Shown here: piece by piece, positions 1 through 8,529 of the stretch | Numbering within the stretch: the first letter of the stretch is position 1 | How the letters are laid out: every line of letters starts with the position of its first letter | Source: Methylobacterium iners | GTDB taxonomy: Bacteria > Pseudomonadota > Alphaproteobacteria > Rhizobiales > Beijerinckiaceae | Length of the DNA stretch: 64,000 nucleotides | Direction of reading: 5' to 3' | Assembly (NCBI RefSeq): GCF_022179305.1 | Contig: NZ_BPQP01000004.1 | Span: 102,704-166,703 of the forward strand | Program-made: the position numbers and the translations under genes | The notes under the pieces: generated by a model | What the model was told of the DNA's origin: nothing | What the model saw: only the letters and a program-made list of their open reading frames with translations | The model's database searches: none

Positions 1-192
1 GCGCTCTCCGACGAGGGCGCGCCCTCCTACGACCGGGCGCTCGCCGCACGACTCGTCGCGTTGGGGGTCCCCGCCTTCGCCTGCACGCCCGATCTGTTCC
101 CCGACCTGATGGCGGCCGCGATCCGCAAACAGGATCTCGGCGCCTGGGCCGCGAGCGTCGGCGCCGCGGCGGTGCCGCCGGCGGAGCGCTGA
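1..192 (+). CDS. VWA-domain (CoxE-like) protein, C-terminal part
   Basis: The frame is open from the first base of the window to a TGA at 190-192 and gives 63 residues. The stretch LSDEGAPSYDRALAARLVAL followed by a VPAFACTPDLFPDLMAAAI-type segment resembles the end of von Willebrand factor A domain proteins of the CoxE/MoxR-associated kind, where the last strand (here VPAFACTP) precedes a short helix. These proteins usually work with an AAA+ MoxR ATPase in complex maturation. The gene begins outside the window and its metal-binding motif is not visible, so the family call rests only on the C-terminal fold. The next gene starts 8 bases downstream on the same strand. Confidence 0.55.
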   Translation, partial: ALSDEGAPSYDRALAARLVALGVPAFACTPDLFPDLMAAAIRKQDLGAWAASVGAAAVPPAER

Positions 193-200
193 GGCGAGCG

Positions 201-1442
201 ATGCCCGTCGTTCCCGCCATTCCCGCCCGCGCCCCGATCCCGAATCCGGCCCTGACCTTCGAGGCGCCCTTCGGCTATGAGGACCAGCTCGCCGGGTTCC
301 TGCACGTTCAATGGCCGCGGCTCGGCCGCCAGCGTCGGCTCATCCTGATGGTCGGGTTGCCGCTGATGTGGTTCCTGGCCTGCCTCGGCGCGGTCTCCAC
401 CTGGGCGACCGCCGGCGGGCCACGGGATTTCGGCAGGCTGATGGGCGACCTGCCACGCCTCGATCTGCTGCCGCTCGCGCTCTGCCTCGCCGCGATCGCC
501 GGCTGCTTCCATGCGTATTGGGCGGTCTATCCAACCCTGATGCGGCGGCAGCTTCGGATCATGATGGGCTCGTCCGGGGGGCGCGACCCCGTGACCTTGC
601 GCTACCGCTTCGACCAGTCGGGGATGACCCGAAGCCATCCGGGACTGATGAGCTTCATTCCCTGGAGCGACGTTCTCGCCCTCGGCGAGGATGGCCACCA
701 CTTCTTCATCACGACCACGGTCAGCGAGGAAGCGATCGCAATTCCAAAGGACGGCGTTTCGTCGGATGTGGCCGAGCGCCTGCGCCGCGCGGTTTACGAC
801 CTCGCGGGCCGCAGCGGCGCCTCGTCCGCGCCTCTCCCGGACCCGCCTGAGGCCGGAGCCCAACACGTCGTCTTCGAGCCGACGGTCGACGAGCGCGTGG
901 CGGTGATGGAACGCATGCTCACGACGCCTGCGGCGCACCGCGCGCGGCTCGTCGGTGCGGTCGGCTGGCTCGTCGCCCTGAGCCTGCTCTATCCGGCGAT
1001 CGTGGCAGCGACCTGGTGCATCGACCCGTACCAGGTGCCGTTCGAGGCCGCATTCCCGCTCTTGGTCGAGATGATCGATACGGATTTCTGGAAGGGTGTC
1101 CTGGCTGCGGCGACCCTCGTCGGCCTCGGACTTGTGGCGGATCGGCTCTTCCGCCGCCCCGCCTTGCAATCCCTTGCCGCGGAGATGGCGTTCGATCCCG
1201 CCCGAGGCGAAGCCGAGATGTGGATCGGCGAGGGCGGCATCGTGACGATGCGCGGAGGAGCCCATGCTCACCTGGCCTGGTCGTTATTCCAGGGCTGCGA
1301 GCGCATGGGCGACCTTCTGGTCCTGCCGCTGGGCTGGGGCCTCGTCCTGCCGCCTCCGCTGCGCGCCCTCGATCCCGACGGGCTCGACCGTTTCGAGTCA
1401 CTGACGACGCGCCATCTTCCGGGAACAAAGGATACGTCATGA
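201..1442 (+). CDS. YcxB-like membrane protein
   Basis: The protein has 413 residues. Two hydrophobic pairs lie near residues 48-70 and 88-112, and a second set near 250-275 and 298-318. Each set is followed by a soluble segment with the FIPWSDVLALGEDGHHFFI pattern (about residues 150-170) or HLAWSLFQGCERMGDLLVL (about 357-375). Short beta-rich segments of this kind, placed after a TM pair, are typical of YcxB-like domains, so the protein looks like a tandem duplication of one TM-pair plus YcxB unit. The function of the family is unknown. The stop overlaps the next start as ATGA, which indicates translational coupling. The start codon at 201 follows a GAGGCGAGCG purine-rich stretch. Confidence 0.6.
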   Translation: MPVVPAIPARAPIPNPALTFEAPFGYEDQLAGFLHVQWPRLGRQRRLILMVGLPLMWFLACLGAVSTWATAGGPRDFGRLMGDLPRLDLLPLALCLAAIAGCFHAYWAVYPTLMRRQLRIMMGSSGGRDPVTLRYRFDQSGMTRSHPGLMSFIPWSDVLALGEDGHHFFITTTVSEEAIAIPKDGVSSDVAERLRRAVYDLAGRSGASSAPLPDPPEAGAQHVVFEPTVDERVAVMERMLTTPAAHRARLVGAVGWLVALSLLYPAIVAATWCIDPYQVPFEAAFPLLVEMIDTDFWKGVLAAATLVGLGLVADRLFRRPALQSLAAEMAFDPARGEAEMWIGEGGIVTMRGGAHAHLAWSLFQGCERMGDLLVLPLGWGLVLPPPLRALDPDGLDRFESLTTRHLPGTKDTS

Positions 1443-2104
1443 GACGTTTCACCTCGATCCGCCTCGTCGGCACCGCTGCCCTGGCCGTCCTTCTGGCCGC
1501 GCGCGCGGGGCGTGCCGACGACGCGCCGCAGAGCGAGGCACCATTCCGGGCCGAGGAGGATACCGGCGAGCAGCAAGCAGACCAGGCCTTGCCAGTGACG
1601 CTTCGCCTCGATAAGGGCTTCGTTCTCGACATGGCCCCGGGCTGGGAACTGGAGCGCGCGGCCGACGATCCTGGCGACGCCACCGGTCGCATGCGAGCCC
1701 GCATCGTCTGCCGGACGCCGGCCTGCCGCCGCACGCAGGAGCCCTGCACCTTCGTCCTCCGGCGCGATTCAGTCGAGGGCGCCGATGACGCTGAGCGCCT
1801 TGCCGGCCTGCACGCGACGCCGCTGTCGCGCTATCTGCGATTACGGACGGTGCTCGAGAGGACAAGCTTGGGGGCGACAATCCGCCAACCGCTCGGGCCG
1901 GTCGAGTTCGGTCCGCACACGTGGATCGCGGTCGAGACCAACGCTGCGGGACGATTCAAGTCGGGCCTGTTCGCCGAGACCGTAATCGACGGTCGCTATC
2001 TCGGCGCGACCTGCAGGACCTGCGAGACCGGAGAGGACCGCCACACCGCCGCCCGTGCCATGCTAGCGAGCGTGAGGCGGGTCGAGCGATCAGCCTCGCG
2101 GTGA
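1439..2104 (+). CDS. Exported protein of unknown function
   Basis: The product is 221 residues with a clear signal peptide (residues 1-22, hydrophobic core VGTAALAVLLAARAG, Ala-rich cleavage site before DDAPQ). The mature part has two cysteine pairs (CRTPAC near residue 92 and CRTC near 197) that could form disulphides in the periplasm. The ATG overlaps the stop of the YcxB-like gene (ATGA), so the two are translated together and may act at the same membrane. I recognise no catalytic motif. It resembles invasion-associated-locus-B-type exported proteins only in its cysteines and general layout, which is not enough for a call. Confidence 0.6.
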   Translation: MRRFTSIRLVGTAALAVLLAARAGRADDAPQSEAPFRAEEDTGEQQADQALPVTLRLDKGFVLDMAPGWELERAADDPGDATGRMRARIVCRTPACRRTQEPCTFVLRRDSVEGADDAERLAGLHATPLSRYLRLRTVLERTSLGATIRQPLGPVEFGPHTWIAVETNAAGRFKSGLFAETVIDGRYLGATCRTCETGEDRHTAARAMLASVRRVERSASR

Positions 2105-2131
2105 TGGGGCTTTGGTATGGAACCGGAATGT

Positions 2132-2141
2132 GGGGGGGGGG
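2132..2141 (+). repeat. Run of ten G bases before a start codon
   Basis: Ten consecutive G residues end 6 bases before the ATG at 2148 and form part of the purine-rich stretch that would serve as its ribosome binding site. Homopolymers of this length are prone to slippage, so length changes here could alter spacing and translation of the downstream gene. Confidence 0.7.
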
Positions 2142-2147
2142 CGGGGA

Positions 2148-2396
2148 ATGAACGCGAACGACGAGGAGGGCCTGGACGATTTCTCACGCCTCTACGCGAA
2201 AATGGTGGCGATGGAGGTGGTCGTCGGGGTCCTTATCGGGCGTCTCTCCGAGGAGGATCCCGAGGTGCGCGAGGACGTCAAACGCGACGTCGCCGTCCTA
2301 CTGGCCGACCTGCCCGCGGAGGAGCCGAGCGAGGAATTGATCGCGACCGAGGTGCGGCGGGCGGCAGAGGCGCTCATGAGCGTACGGATCGCCTGA
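2148..2396 (+). CDS. Small acidic helical protein, unknown
   Basis: An 82-residue protein starting MNANDEEGLDD. It is acidic, is predicted helical, and has the heptad-like stretch FSRLYAKMVAMEVVVGVLIGRL. No signal peptide is apparent. I chose the ATG at 2148 over an in-frame TTG at 2112 because it lies just after a strongly purine-rich stretch (GGGGCGGGGA). It sits 43 bases after the exported-protein gene on the same strand and could be the last member of that short operon. I recognise no family. Confidence 0.5.
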   Translation: MNANDEEGLDDFSRLYAKMVAMEVVVGVLIGRLSEEDPEVREDVKRDVAVLLADLPAEEPSEELIATEVRRAAEALMSVRIA

Positions 2397-2495
2397 GCCG
2401 GCCGCCGTCCGGCCTCTTGCACGGCAAGACGCCGGTCTGAGCAGGGGTCGACCTCCCGCCCGACCTGCGCCGGGAGGATGGGCTTCGACGATCGC

Positions 2496-4052
2496 TCACG
2501 AAATGCGTTCGCCGCGAGCTTCATCACCGGGCAGGTTGATGCCCGGCGCACCGCAGGCGGGCGCATCGGGTGCGTTCGGATCGCCCGGGAGCGTCTCCCA
2601 GGCCAGGGCTGGGATGGCGACGATCCGCAGGTTCCGGAAACCGGGTCGGGTCACGATGTGTCCCTTCCGCTCCAGGAACGAGATCAAGCCCCTCGCTCGG
2701 CCCGGTGAGCGCGTGCCGGCGATCCTGGCCACGGTCGCATCGGATGGGCAAGGCTGCTGGTGCATCGCCGCCTTGGCGAACAGCAGGAAGAGGGTTCGAT
2801 CCTCGACGGGGACCTCCTCGGCGGCGGCCATGGCCTGCTGCCACTGCTCGTCGGACGCGTCCATGCTGCCGGCCCCGGCTCTGGCGGGCGCGAGGAGGCG
2901 CTTGAATTCGTCCCGATCGGCCGCACCGGGAATGCGCTTGAAGCGGCAGGCGTAGGAGAACTCGTTGAACAGCCTGAGCTCGTCCGCGAAGGCGTTCTCG
3001 GGGTTCGCGACGATGTCACGCACGATCTCGCGCAGCAGGGCCTCGCGTTCCTCCGCGGGCATCGAGAGCGCTGCCGCCTCCTCCTCGTCGGCGACGTGCC
3101 GCTCCGAAATCCTGCTCAGCATGTCGTTCACGGAGGGCGGTGCCGGGACGGTTGCCCGGCGCTCGGCAACAGGCCTTGGCGCCGCCGCGGGCACTGGCGC
3201 AAGGATGGCCGAGCGTTCCTCGAGGGAGACGTCGAGCGGCGGCGGCGTGAGCGCCGGCGCCGTGCCGAGCGCCCTGGTCTCGACCGAGGCGACGGCAACC
3301 TGGGTCGGCCTTCGGTAGAGGGCAGGGCCGAGCGCCATGAAGGTGCCCCGTCTAAGATCGCGGAACATTTCGGTCGCCTTCCGGTCGATGCCCAGCAGGT
3401 CGCCGGCCCTCGCCATGTCGATGTCGAGGAACGTGCGCCCGAACAGGAAATTCGAGGCTTCCGCTGCGACGTTCTTGGCGACCTTCGCGAGGCGCTGCGT
3501 CGCGATGATGCCGGCGAGGCCGCGCTTTCGGCCGCGGCACATCAGGTTGGTCATGGCGCCCAAGGAGAGGCGCCGGGCTTCCTCGGAGAACTCGCCCTTC
3601 TCGGTCGGAGCGAACAGCTGCGCCTCATCCACGACGACGAGTGCCGGATGCCAGAAAGCGCGGTCGGCCTCGAACATCGCGTTGAGAAAGATGCCGGCCG
3701 CCCGCATTTGCCCCTCGATCTCAAGGTGCTCCAGGTTCAGCACCGCGGAGACGCGGGATTGCCGGATGCGCAGGGCAATGGTTTCGAGCTCGACGTCGCT
3801 GCGCTGGGCATCGAGGACGACATGACCGAAGCGGTCCGAAAGGGACACGAAGTCACCCTCCGGGTCGATGACGATCTGTTGCACCCTGCCGGCGCTCTGC
3901 TCCAGGATGCGACGGAGGAGATGGGACTTGCCGGAGCCGGAATTGCCCTGGACGAGAAGGCGCGTGGCGAGCAGCTCCTCGATGTTCATCACGGCGGGTT
4001 CGCCGCCCGCCCCCTTCAGGACGACCGCGCCAAGTACGATCTCGGATGTCAT
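2496..4052 (-). CDS. HerA/DUF87-type ATP-binding protein
   Basis: With the start at 4052 (MTSEIVLGAVV) this is 518 residues; an in-frame ATG at 4112 would add 20. Residues 36-43 are a Walker A (GNSGSGKS) and about 135-143 a Walker B (ALVVVDEAQ). The stretch GLAGIIATQRLAKVAKNV is the arginine-rich sensor segment of HerA/VirB4/FtsK-like hexameric ATPases. A Pro/Ala-rich linker (about 265-310) leads to a C-terminal region ending in a small winged-helix-like stretch (SPGRARGLISFLERKGHIV). HerA relatives pump DNA, usually with a NurA nuclease, but no nurA lies nearby, so the role here is open. The gene is flanked by tRNA-Gly and is transcribed away from it. Confidence 0.75.
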   Translation of the reverse strand: MTSEIVLGAVVLKGAGGEPAVMNIEELLATRLLVQGNSGSGKSHLLRRILEQSAGRVQQIVIDPEGDFVSLSDRFGHVVLDAQRSDVELETIALRIRQSRVSAVLNLEHLEIEGQMRAAGIFLNAMFEADRAFWHPALVVVDEAQLFAPTEKGEFSEEARRLSLGAMTNLMCRGRKRGLAGIIATQRLAKVAKNVAAEASNFLFGRTFLDIDMARAGDLLGIDRKATEMFRDLRRGTFMALGPALYRRPTQVAVASVETRALGTAPALTPPPLDVSLEERSAILAPVPAAAPRPVAERRATVPAPPSVNDMLSRISERHVADEEEAAALSMPAEEREALLREIVRDIVANPENAFADELRLFNEFSYACRFKRIPGAADRDEFKRLLAPARAGAGSMDASDEQWQQAMAAAEEVPVEDRTLFLLFAKAAMHQQPCPSDATVARIAGTRSPGRARGLISFLERKGHIVTRPGFRNLRIVAIPALAWETLPGDPNAPDAPACGAPGINLPGDEARGERIS

Positions 4053-4252
4053 TCGGGTTTCCGGTTGAAGCGTAGCGGCTCCGATGAAGCGCCTTAGGCC
4101 GGCGATGTCCATCCGACCCGCAACGCCAACGGTGTTGGGTGTGAATGGGAGCGGCTGCGCCCTCCTCGTCCGCCGAGGTCCTCAGGTCGTGGAAACGTCG
4201 TCTCTGTCCCTCGGAACTGTGGGCGTGAGAAAGCCTTCGGCAGGACGGGAAG

Positions 4253-4326
4253 TGGAGCGGGTGAAGGGAATCGAACCCTCGTATTCAGCTTGGAAGGCTG
4301 CTGCTCTACCATTGAGCTACACCCGC
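4253..4326 (-). tRNA. tRNA-Gly (anticodon TCC)
   Basis: The minus strand folds as a standard cloverleaf. The acceptor stem GCGGGTG pairs with CACCCGC, the D-arm is AGCTCAATGGTAGAGCA, the anticodon loop is CTTCCAA giving anticodon TCC, and the T-loop is GGTTCGATTCC. The discriminator T and an encoded CCA are present at the 3' end (4253-4255). Confidence 0.95.
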
Positions 4327-4383
4327 GCTGCCGGCCGGATACCATGCTCCGGGCGGCTTGAGAAGGCGAGGCCGGGGCCTCCC

Positions 4384-5415
4384 CTACCAGACCGTGGGCT
4401 TCGGGTTGCGGATGTCGAAGCCCTTCTGGTGCCAGTAGGGGTAGATCGGCATCTCCTGGCTCGCGGCGTCGAGTTGGGCGATCTGCTCGGGCGTGAGCGA
4501 CCAGCCGACGCCCCCAAGGTTTTGCTTGAGCTGCTCCTCGTTGCGCGCGCCGATGACGATGTTGGCGACCGTGGGTCGGCTCAGCAGCCAGTTCAGCGCC
4601 ACCTGCGGCACGGTCTTGCCCGTCTCGGCGGCGACCGCATCGAGCGCGTCGACCACGTTGTAGAGGTATTCGTCGGCGACCACGGGACCGCCCTCCGCGC
4701 CGCCGGCGGCGAGACGTCCGCCCTGCGGCCCCTGCCCGCGCCGGATCTTGCCCGTGAGTCGACCCCAGCCCAGCGGGCTCCAGACCATCAGGGCGACACC
4801 CTGGTCGAGGCCCAGCGGCATCAGCTCCCACTCGTAGTGCCGGCCGATCAGCGAGTAGTAGCCCTGATAGGCGACGTAGCGCGCCAGCCCGTAGCGCTCC
4901 GAGGTCGCGAGCGCCTTCATCAGGTGCCAGCCGGAGAAGTTCGAGGCGCCGATGTAGCCGATCTTGCCGGAGGTCACGAGGTCGTCCAGCGCCCGCAGGG
5001 TCTCGTCGACGGGCGTGAGCGCGTCGAAGCCGTGCATGAAGTAGACGTCGATATGATCGGTACCCAGGCGACGCAGGCTCGCTTCGCAGGCGCGAATGAG
5101 GTGGTGGCGCGAGGAGCCCATCTCGTTGGCCCCCTCCCCCACCGGGAAGGTCGCCTTGGTCGAGATCAGCGCCCGGCTTCGCCGACCTTTGAGCGCTTGG
5201 CCCAAGATCTCCTCGGAGGCCCCGTCCGAGTAGATGTCGGCCGTGTCGAAGAAGCTGACTCCCGCCTCCAGGCACAGGTCGACGAGGCGGGTCGCCTCGG
5301 CGACGTCGGTCCGTCCCCACTTCTCGAAGAACTCGTTGGTGCCGCCGAAGGTGCCTGTGCCGAAGCTGAGCACCGGCACCTTGAGGCCGGACCGTCCAAA
5401 CTGCCGGTATTCCAT
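4384..5415 (-). CDS. Aldo/keto reductase
   Basis: A 343-residue protein starting MEYRQFGRSGLKVPVLSFG, the classic start of the aldo/keto reductase superfamily (the longer frame to 5532 has no such homology). The catalytic tetrad is visible: Asp in FDTADIY, Tyr a few residues on, Lys in ISTKATF and His in YFMHGFD. The NADPH-binding end is GARNEEQLKQNLGG. It probably reduces aldehydes or sugars with NADPH in the cytosol, but the substrate cannot be read from sequence. Length and motifs are complete. It stands alone between two tRNA genes. Confidence 0.9.
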   Translation of the reverse strand: MEYRQFGRSGLKVPVLSFGTGTFGGTNEFFEKWGRTDVAEATRLVDLCLEAGVSFFDTADIYSDGASEEILGQALKGRRSRALISTKATFPVGEGANEMGSSRHHLIRACEASLRRLGTDHIDVYFMHGFDALTPVDETLRALDDLVTSGKIGYIGASNFSGWHLMKALATSERYGLARYVAYQGYYSLIGRHYEWELMPLGLDQGVALMVWSPLGWGRLTGKIRRGQGPQGGRLAAGGAEGGPVVADEYLYNVVDALDAVAAETGKTVPQVALNWLLSRPTVANIVIGARNEEQLKQNLGGVGWSLTPEQIAQLDAASQEMPIYPYWHQKGFDIRNPKPTVW

Positions 5416-5617
5416 CTGATCCTCACCACTTCCAGGGCGCGTGGCGCGCCGGGTTGGGCTCGAAATGGATCGGGTCGGATGAGAGGCAACGCACGGCCGC
5501 GTCGGGCGGCCGATCGATGTGCGGCGGCGCACAACGCCGGCATGGATCGCGCATCTTGGATGCTTCGCGTAGCCGGGAGCGCCGGATCACGGCGAGGAAG
5601 CTGGCCGCGACCGCATT

Positions 5618-5701
5618 TGGTGGGGGAAGTAGGACTCGAACCTACGAAGCTTACGCAGCGGATTTACAGTCCGCCCCCTTTGCCGCTCGGGACATTCCCC
5701 C
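5618..5701 (-). tRNA. tRNA-Tyr (anticodon GTA)
   Basis: A class II tRNA on the minus strand. The acceptor stem GGGGGAA pairs with TTCCCCC, the anticodon loop is CTGTAAA with anticodon GTA, a long variable arm (CTGCGTAAGC region) follows, the T-loop is GGTTCGAGTCC, and CCA is encoded (5618-5620). The length of 84 with CCA fits tRNA-Tyr. Confidence 0.95.
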
Positions 5702-5935
5702 AAAGGCTTCCCTCTCGGGCCGCGGCGGCTCTTATGGTGAGGGGCCCCGCAGGTGTCAACCGGATGCTGGCGGTTGTAAGGGCTCGTTCAAAGGCCGCGG
5801 TCGCTGCTGCGTTATAGCGCTGCCAACGTCGTCGGTTCGCCGGTCGTGCAGGATCGGGATGGACCTGCGTCGCTTGGCGAGAGGGCCCGACTAGGCTAGA
5901 GCCCGCCGCGGGACAGCAGCCATGGCCGAGCCTAC

Positions 5936-6538
5936 TTGTCTTCAGTCGCGCGAACCTCCGACGTCCTCACCGTGCTCGCTGCGCAGGAGAACGACAGGCT
6001 GACGGTCGGCGACATCGTCGCCGTTCTGCGCGACCGCGCCTTCGCGCTGCTCATCGTGATCCTGGGCCTTCCGAATTGCCTCCCGATGCCGCCGCCGATC
6101 CCGCTGGTCTGCGGGTTGCTGCTGCTGATGGTGGCAGTCCAGATCACGGCGGGAATGGCCGCCCCCTGGCTGCCGCGCGCGCTGCTGCGCCGGTCGGTCG
6201 CCCGCAGCGATGTCGAGCGCGCGGCCAACCGCGCCGTGCCGCTCCTCCGGCGTCTGGAGCGCTGGTCGCAGCCCCGGATGCGCCTGTTCGAGACCGCGCT
6301 CGGCATGCGCGTCGTGGGCCTCATCCTGCTGACGCTCTCGCTGGCACTGATCGTCGCCGCCCCGCTCGTCGGGCAGATCCCGCTCGGAATTGCGATCTGC
6401 CTTGTCGGTCTCGGCCTCGTCGAGCGCGACGGGCTCGTGGTAGTGATCGGGCTCGGAGTCGGCGTCCTCGGGGTGATGCTGAATGCTGGCTTCGTTTACG
6501 CGATCGTGTCCGGGATTATGAGCCTGTTCAACCTTTGA
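5936..6538 (+). CDS. ExoD-family membrane protein
   Basis: A 200-residue protein with a soluble N-terminus (LTVGDIVAVLRDRAFALLIVI) and four to five hydrophobic helices, matching the exopolysaccharide-synthesis ExoD family, in which the motif GLPNCLPMPPP (here VILGLPNCLPMPPPIPLV) is characteristic. ExoD proteins affect exopolysaccharide production and alkaline tolerance in rhizobia; the biochemical role is unknown. The only in-frame start is TTG at 5936, because the frame closes upstream at a TAG (5897). The ATG at 5922 lies in another frame. It converges on the znuB gene 7 bases downstream. Confidence 0.8.
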   Translation: MSSVARTSDVLTVLAAQENDRLTVGDIVAVLRDRAFALLIVILGLPNCLPMPPPIPLVCGLLLLMVAVQITAGMAAPWLPRALLRRSVARSDVERAANRAVPLLRRLERWSQPRMRLFETALGMRVVGLILLTLSLALIVAAPLVGQIPLGIAICLVGLGLVERDGLVVVIGLGVGVLGVMLNAGFVYAIVSGIMSLFNL

Positions 6539-6545
6539 GGCGCGC

Positions 6546-7412
6546 TCAGGCCTCGAGGTGGCGCCGGCGGAACAGCCGGCGCACCAGGCCGCCCTGCGGG
6601 CCGAGCAGCAGGGAGCCGAGATAGATCAGCCCCGCCGAGAGGACGATCGCCGGGCCGGTCGGGAGGTCAGCGTGGTAGGCGAGCTCTAGCCCGATCAGGC
6701 TCGCTGCCATGGCGAACGCTACCGAAAGCGGCAGCAGGCCGGCCAGGTCAATCGCCCAGAACCGGGTCGCGACCGCAGGCAGGATCATGAGGCCGACGGC
6801 GAGCAGCGTGCCCAGCGCCTGGAAGCCGCCGACGAGGTTCATCACCACGAGGCCGAGGAAGGCGTAGTGGACCGGGCCGCCGGCGCGGCTGACGATGCGC
6901 AGGAATTGCGGGTCGACGCATTCCATGACCAGCGGGCGGTAGAGCGCGGCCAGACCCACCAGAGTGACGGTCGCTATGCCGCCGAGCAGCCAGAGCGCCG
7001 GATCGTCGAGGGCGAGGACGGAGCCGAACAGGATGTGGAGCAGGTCGACCTGCGAGCCGCGCAGGGACACCAGCAGCACGCCGCCGGCGAGCGAAATAAG
7101 ATAGAAGGCGGCGAGACTTGCATCCTCCTTGATCCCCGTCCGGCGGGTGACGAAGCCGGCGAGCAGCGCCACGGCGAGGCCGGCCGTGAGGCCGCCGAGC
7201 GTCATTGCCGGCAGGGACAGGCCGGCGACGAGGAAGCCCGCCGCCGCTCCGGGGAGGATGGCGTGGCTCATGGCCTCGGTCATCAAGCTCATCCGGCGCA
7301 GCATCAAGAAGACGCCGATGGGCGGGGCGGAGAGCGAGAGGGCAAGACAGCCCACCAACGCCCTGCGCATGAAGGAGAATTCGACGAACGGCCCGAACAG
7401 GAAATCGATCAC
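6546..7412 (-). CDS. znuB: Zinc ABC transporter permease ZnuB
   Basis: The product is 288 residues with eight or so transmembrane helices and the ABC-3 permease signatures: GVFLMLRRMSLMTEAMSHAI (coupling-helix region with the conserved SH) and GLMILPAVATRF near the C-terminus. It forms the channel of a metal (Zn, possibly Mn) importer. The start ATG overlaps the stop of the ATPase gene (ATGA, 7409-7412), so the two are translationally coupled. The divergent zur gene makes zinc the most likely substrate. No periplasmic ZnuA gene lies in the window, so the binding protein must be encoded elsewhere. Confidence 0.9.
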   Translation of the reverse strand: MIDFLFGPFVEFSFMRRALVGCLALSLSAPPIGVFLMLRRMSLMTEAMSHAILPGAAAGFLVAGLSLPAMTLGGLTAGLAVALLAGFVTRRTGIKEDASLAAFYLISLAGGVLLVSLRGSQVDLLHILFGSVLALDDPALWLLGGIATVTLVGLAALYRPLVMECVDPQFLRIVSRAGGPVHYAFLGLVVMNLVGGFQALGTLLAVGLMILPAVATRFWAIDLAGLLPLSVAFAMAASLIGLELAYHADLPTGPAIVLSAGLIYLGSLLLGPQGGLVRRLFRRRHLEA

Positions 7413-8269
7413 GCGGCCGTCCCGCGGTGATCATGATGCTCGTGCGCGTGATCAACAGGAATATGCGCGTGATCAACCCGGTTTTGCGCGTGATCATGGC
7501 CCTGATGATGCGCATGACCGCGGTCGCAGACCGGCGCGTCCTCGTCCCAGGCTTCCGAGAGGGCCTGCGCCCGGGCCAGGTTCGCCGGGGTCAGGACAGA
7601 CGCCGTCGGCCCCCAGGCCACCGGCTCGCGGGCCAGGAGCAGCGTGTCGGGGAAGTGCCCGCGCACCTGCGTCAGGTCGTGGAGGGCGGCGACCACCGTG
7701 CGGCCCTCTGCGTGCCAGGCGCCGATCAGGGCTAGCAGGTCGGCGGAGGTCTGGCCGTCGACGCCGGTGAAGGGCTCGTCGAGGAGGATGATTCGGGCGT
7801 CCTGCACGATGAGCCGAGCGAAGAGGGCCCGCTGGAACTGCCCCCCGGACAGGGTGCCCATCGGCCGGTGCTCGAAGCCGACGAGACCGACCGCGGCGAG
7901 CGCCCGCATCAGGATCGATCGATGGGGAAGGAGGCTGCGCCAGGGGCCGAGCTGGGCCCAGAGCCCCATCGCCACGAGGTCGAGGACCCGCAGGGGGAAG
8001 GTGCGGTCGATCTCGCCGGCCTGGGGCAGGTAGGCCACGGCCTCGCCCGCCGGCCGCCGCTCGATCTCGCCCTCCAGGCAGGGGATCTCGCCGACGATCC
8101 CCTTCAGGAGCGTCGACTTGCCCGCGCCGTTCGGGCCGACCACCGCGAGCAGGCTGCCGCCGACGATGACGCCTTCGAGGTGGTGCACGGCCGGGTGCCG
8201 GTCGTAGCCGAGCGTCAGCCCGCGCAGGGCGATCGCGCCGGCTGCGCCTCCGTCCGATGCGGCGTTCAC
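7409..8269 (-). CDS. znuC: Zinc ABC transporter ATPase ZnuC with His-rich tail
   Basis: Starting from GTG at 8269 (VNAASDGG) the protein is 286 residues. Walker A is GPNGAGKST, the signature is LSGGQFQRALFARL, Walker B is RIILLDEPF, and the H-loop is ALHDL. The last 40 or so residues are exceptionally His-rich (HAHHQGHDHAQ, VDHAHIPVDHAHEHHDH). Similar histidine tails on ZnuC and zinc chaperones hold Zn ions, and here the tail probably buffers or senses zinc at the transporter. The GTG start overlaps the TGA of the 36-residue peptide gene (GTGA). The longer open frame to 8488 has no homology and would run through the operator region. Confidence 0.88.
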   Translation of the reverse strand: MNAASDGGAAGAIALRGLTLGYDRHPAVHHLEGVIVGGSLLAVVGPNGAGKSTLLKGIVGEIPCLEGEIERRPAGEAVAYLPQAGEIDRTFPLRVLDLVAMGLWAQLGPWRSLLPHRSILMRALAAVGLVGFEHRPMGTLSGGQFQRALFARLIVQDARIILLDEPFTGVDGQTSADLLALIGAWHAEGRTVVAALHDLTQVRGHFPDTLLLAREPVAWGPTASVLTPANLARAQALSEAWDEDAPVCDRGHAHHQGHDHAQNRVDHAHIPVDHAHEHHDHRGTAA

Positions 8270-8376
8270 GAGACCCAAAGGATGGCTCCCCAGAGCAGGC
8301 CGGCCAGGCCGAGCGCGAGCGCGAAGCGCTGCGCGGCGCCGGACTGGAACAGGGAGCGTCGCGAGCCCTCGTTCAT
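8266..8376 (-). CDS. 36-residue single-pass membrane peptide
   Basis: A small frame starts MNEGSRRSLFQSGAAQ, has an arginine-rich N-terminus and then one hydrophobic helix (FALALGLAGLLWGAILWVS). Its TGA overlaps the GTG start of znuC, which is the usual sign of translational coupling in this operon. In-frame ATGs at 8385 and 8391 could add three to five residues. The peptide probably sits in the inner membrane and may stabilise the ZnuBC complex or only feed ribosomes to znuC. No homology is claimed. The call rests on the coupling and the clean TM pattern. Confidence 0.5.
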   Translation of the reverse strand: MNEGSRRSLFQSGAAQRFALALGLAGLLWGAILWVS

Positions 8377-8459
8377 GGGAGACATTCGCATCGGCAGGGT
8401 TCGGGTCACGCGGCTCGATCAAATTGCCCGAACGGACGCCGAGGCTTATGCTGGGGCGC

Positions 8460-8474
8460 TGATACACTGTAACA
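8460..8474. promoter_or_regulatory. Putative Zur operator
   Basis: TGATACA-C-TGTAACA is a 15-base dyad with 6 of 7 positions paired. It lies between the divergent zur and peptide-znuCB genes, 56 bases from the zur start. Zur/Fur-family dimers bind AT-rich palindromes of about this size, so this is the best candidate for the shared zinc-responsive operator. The assignment is inference from position and symmetry. Confidence 0.5.
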
Positions 8475-8529
8475 GCAGCCGAGTTCAACGGCGGTCGGTC
8501 CGATCCGAAAACCGTTCCAGGAAGGATTC

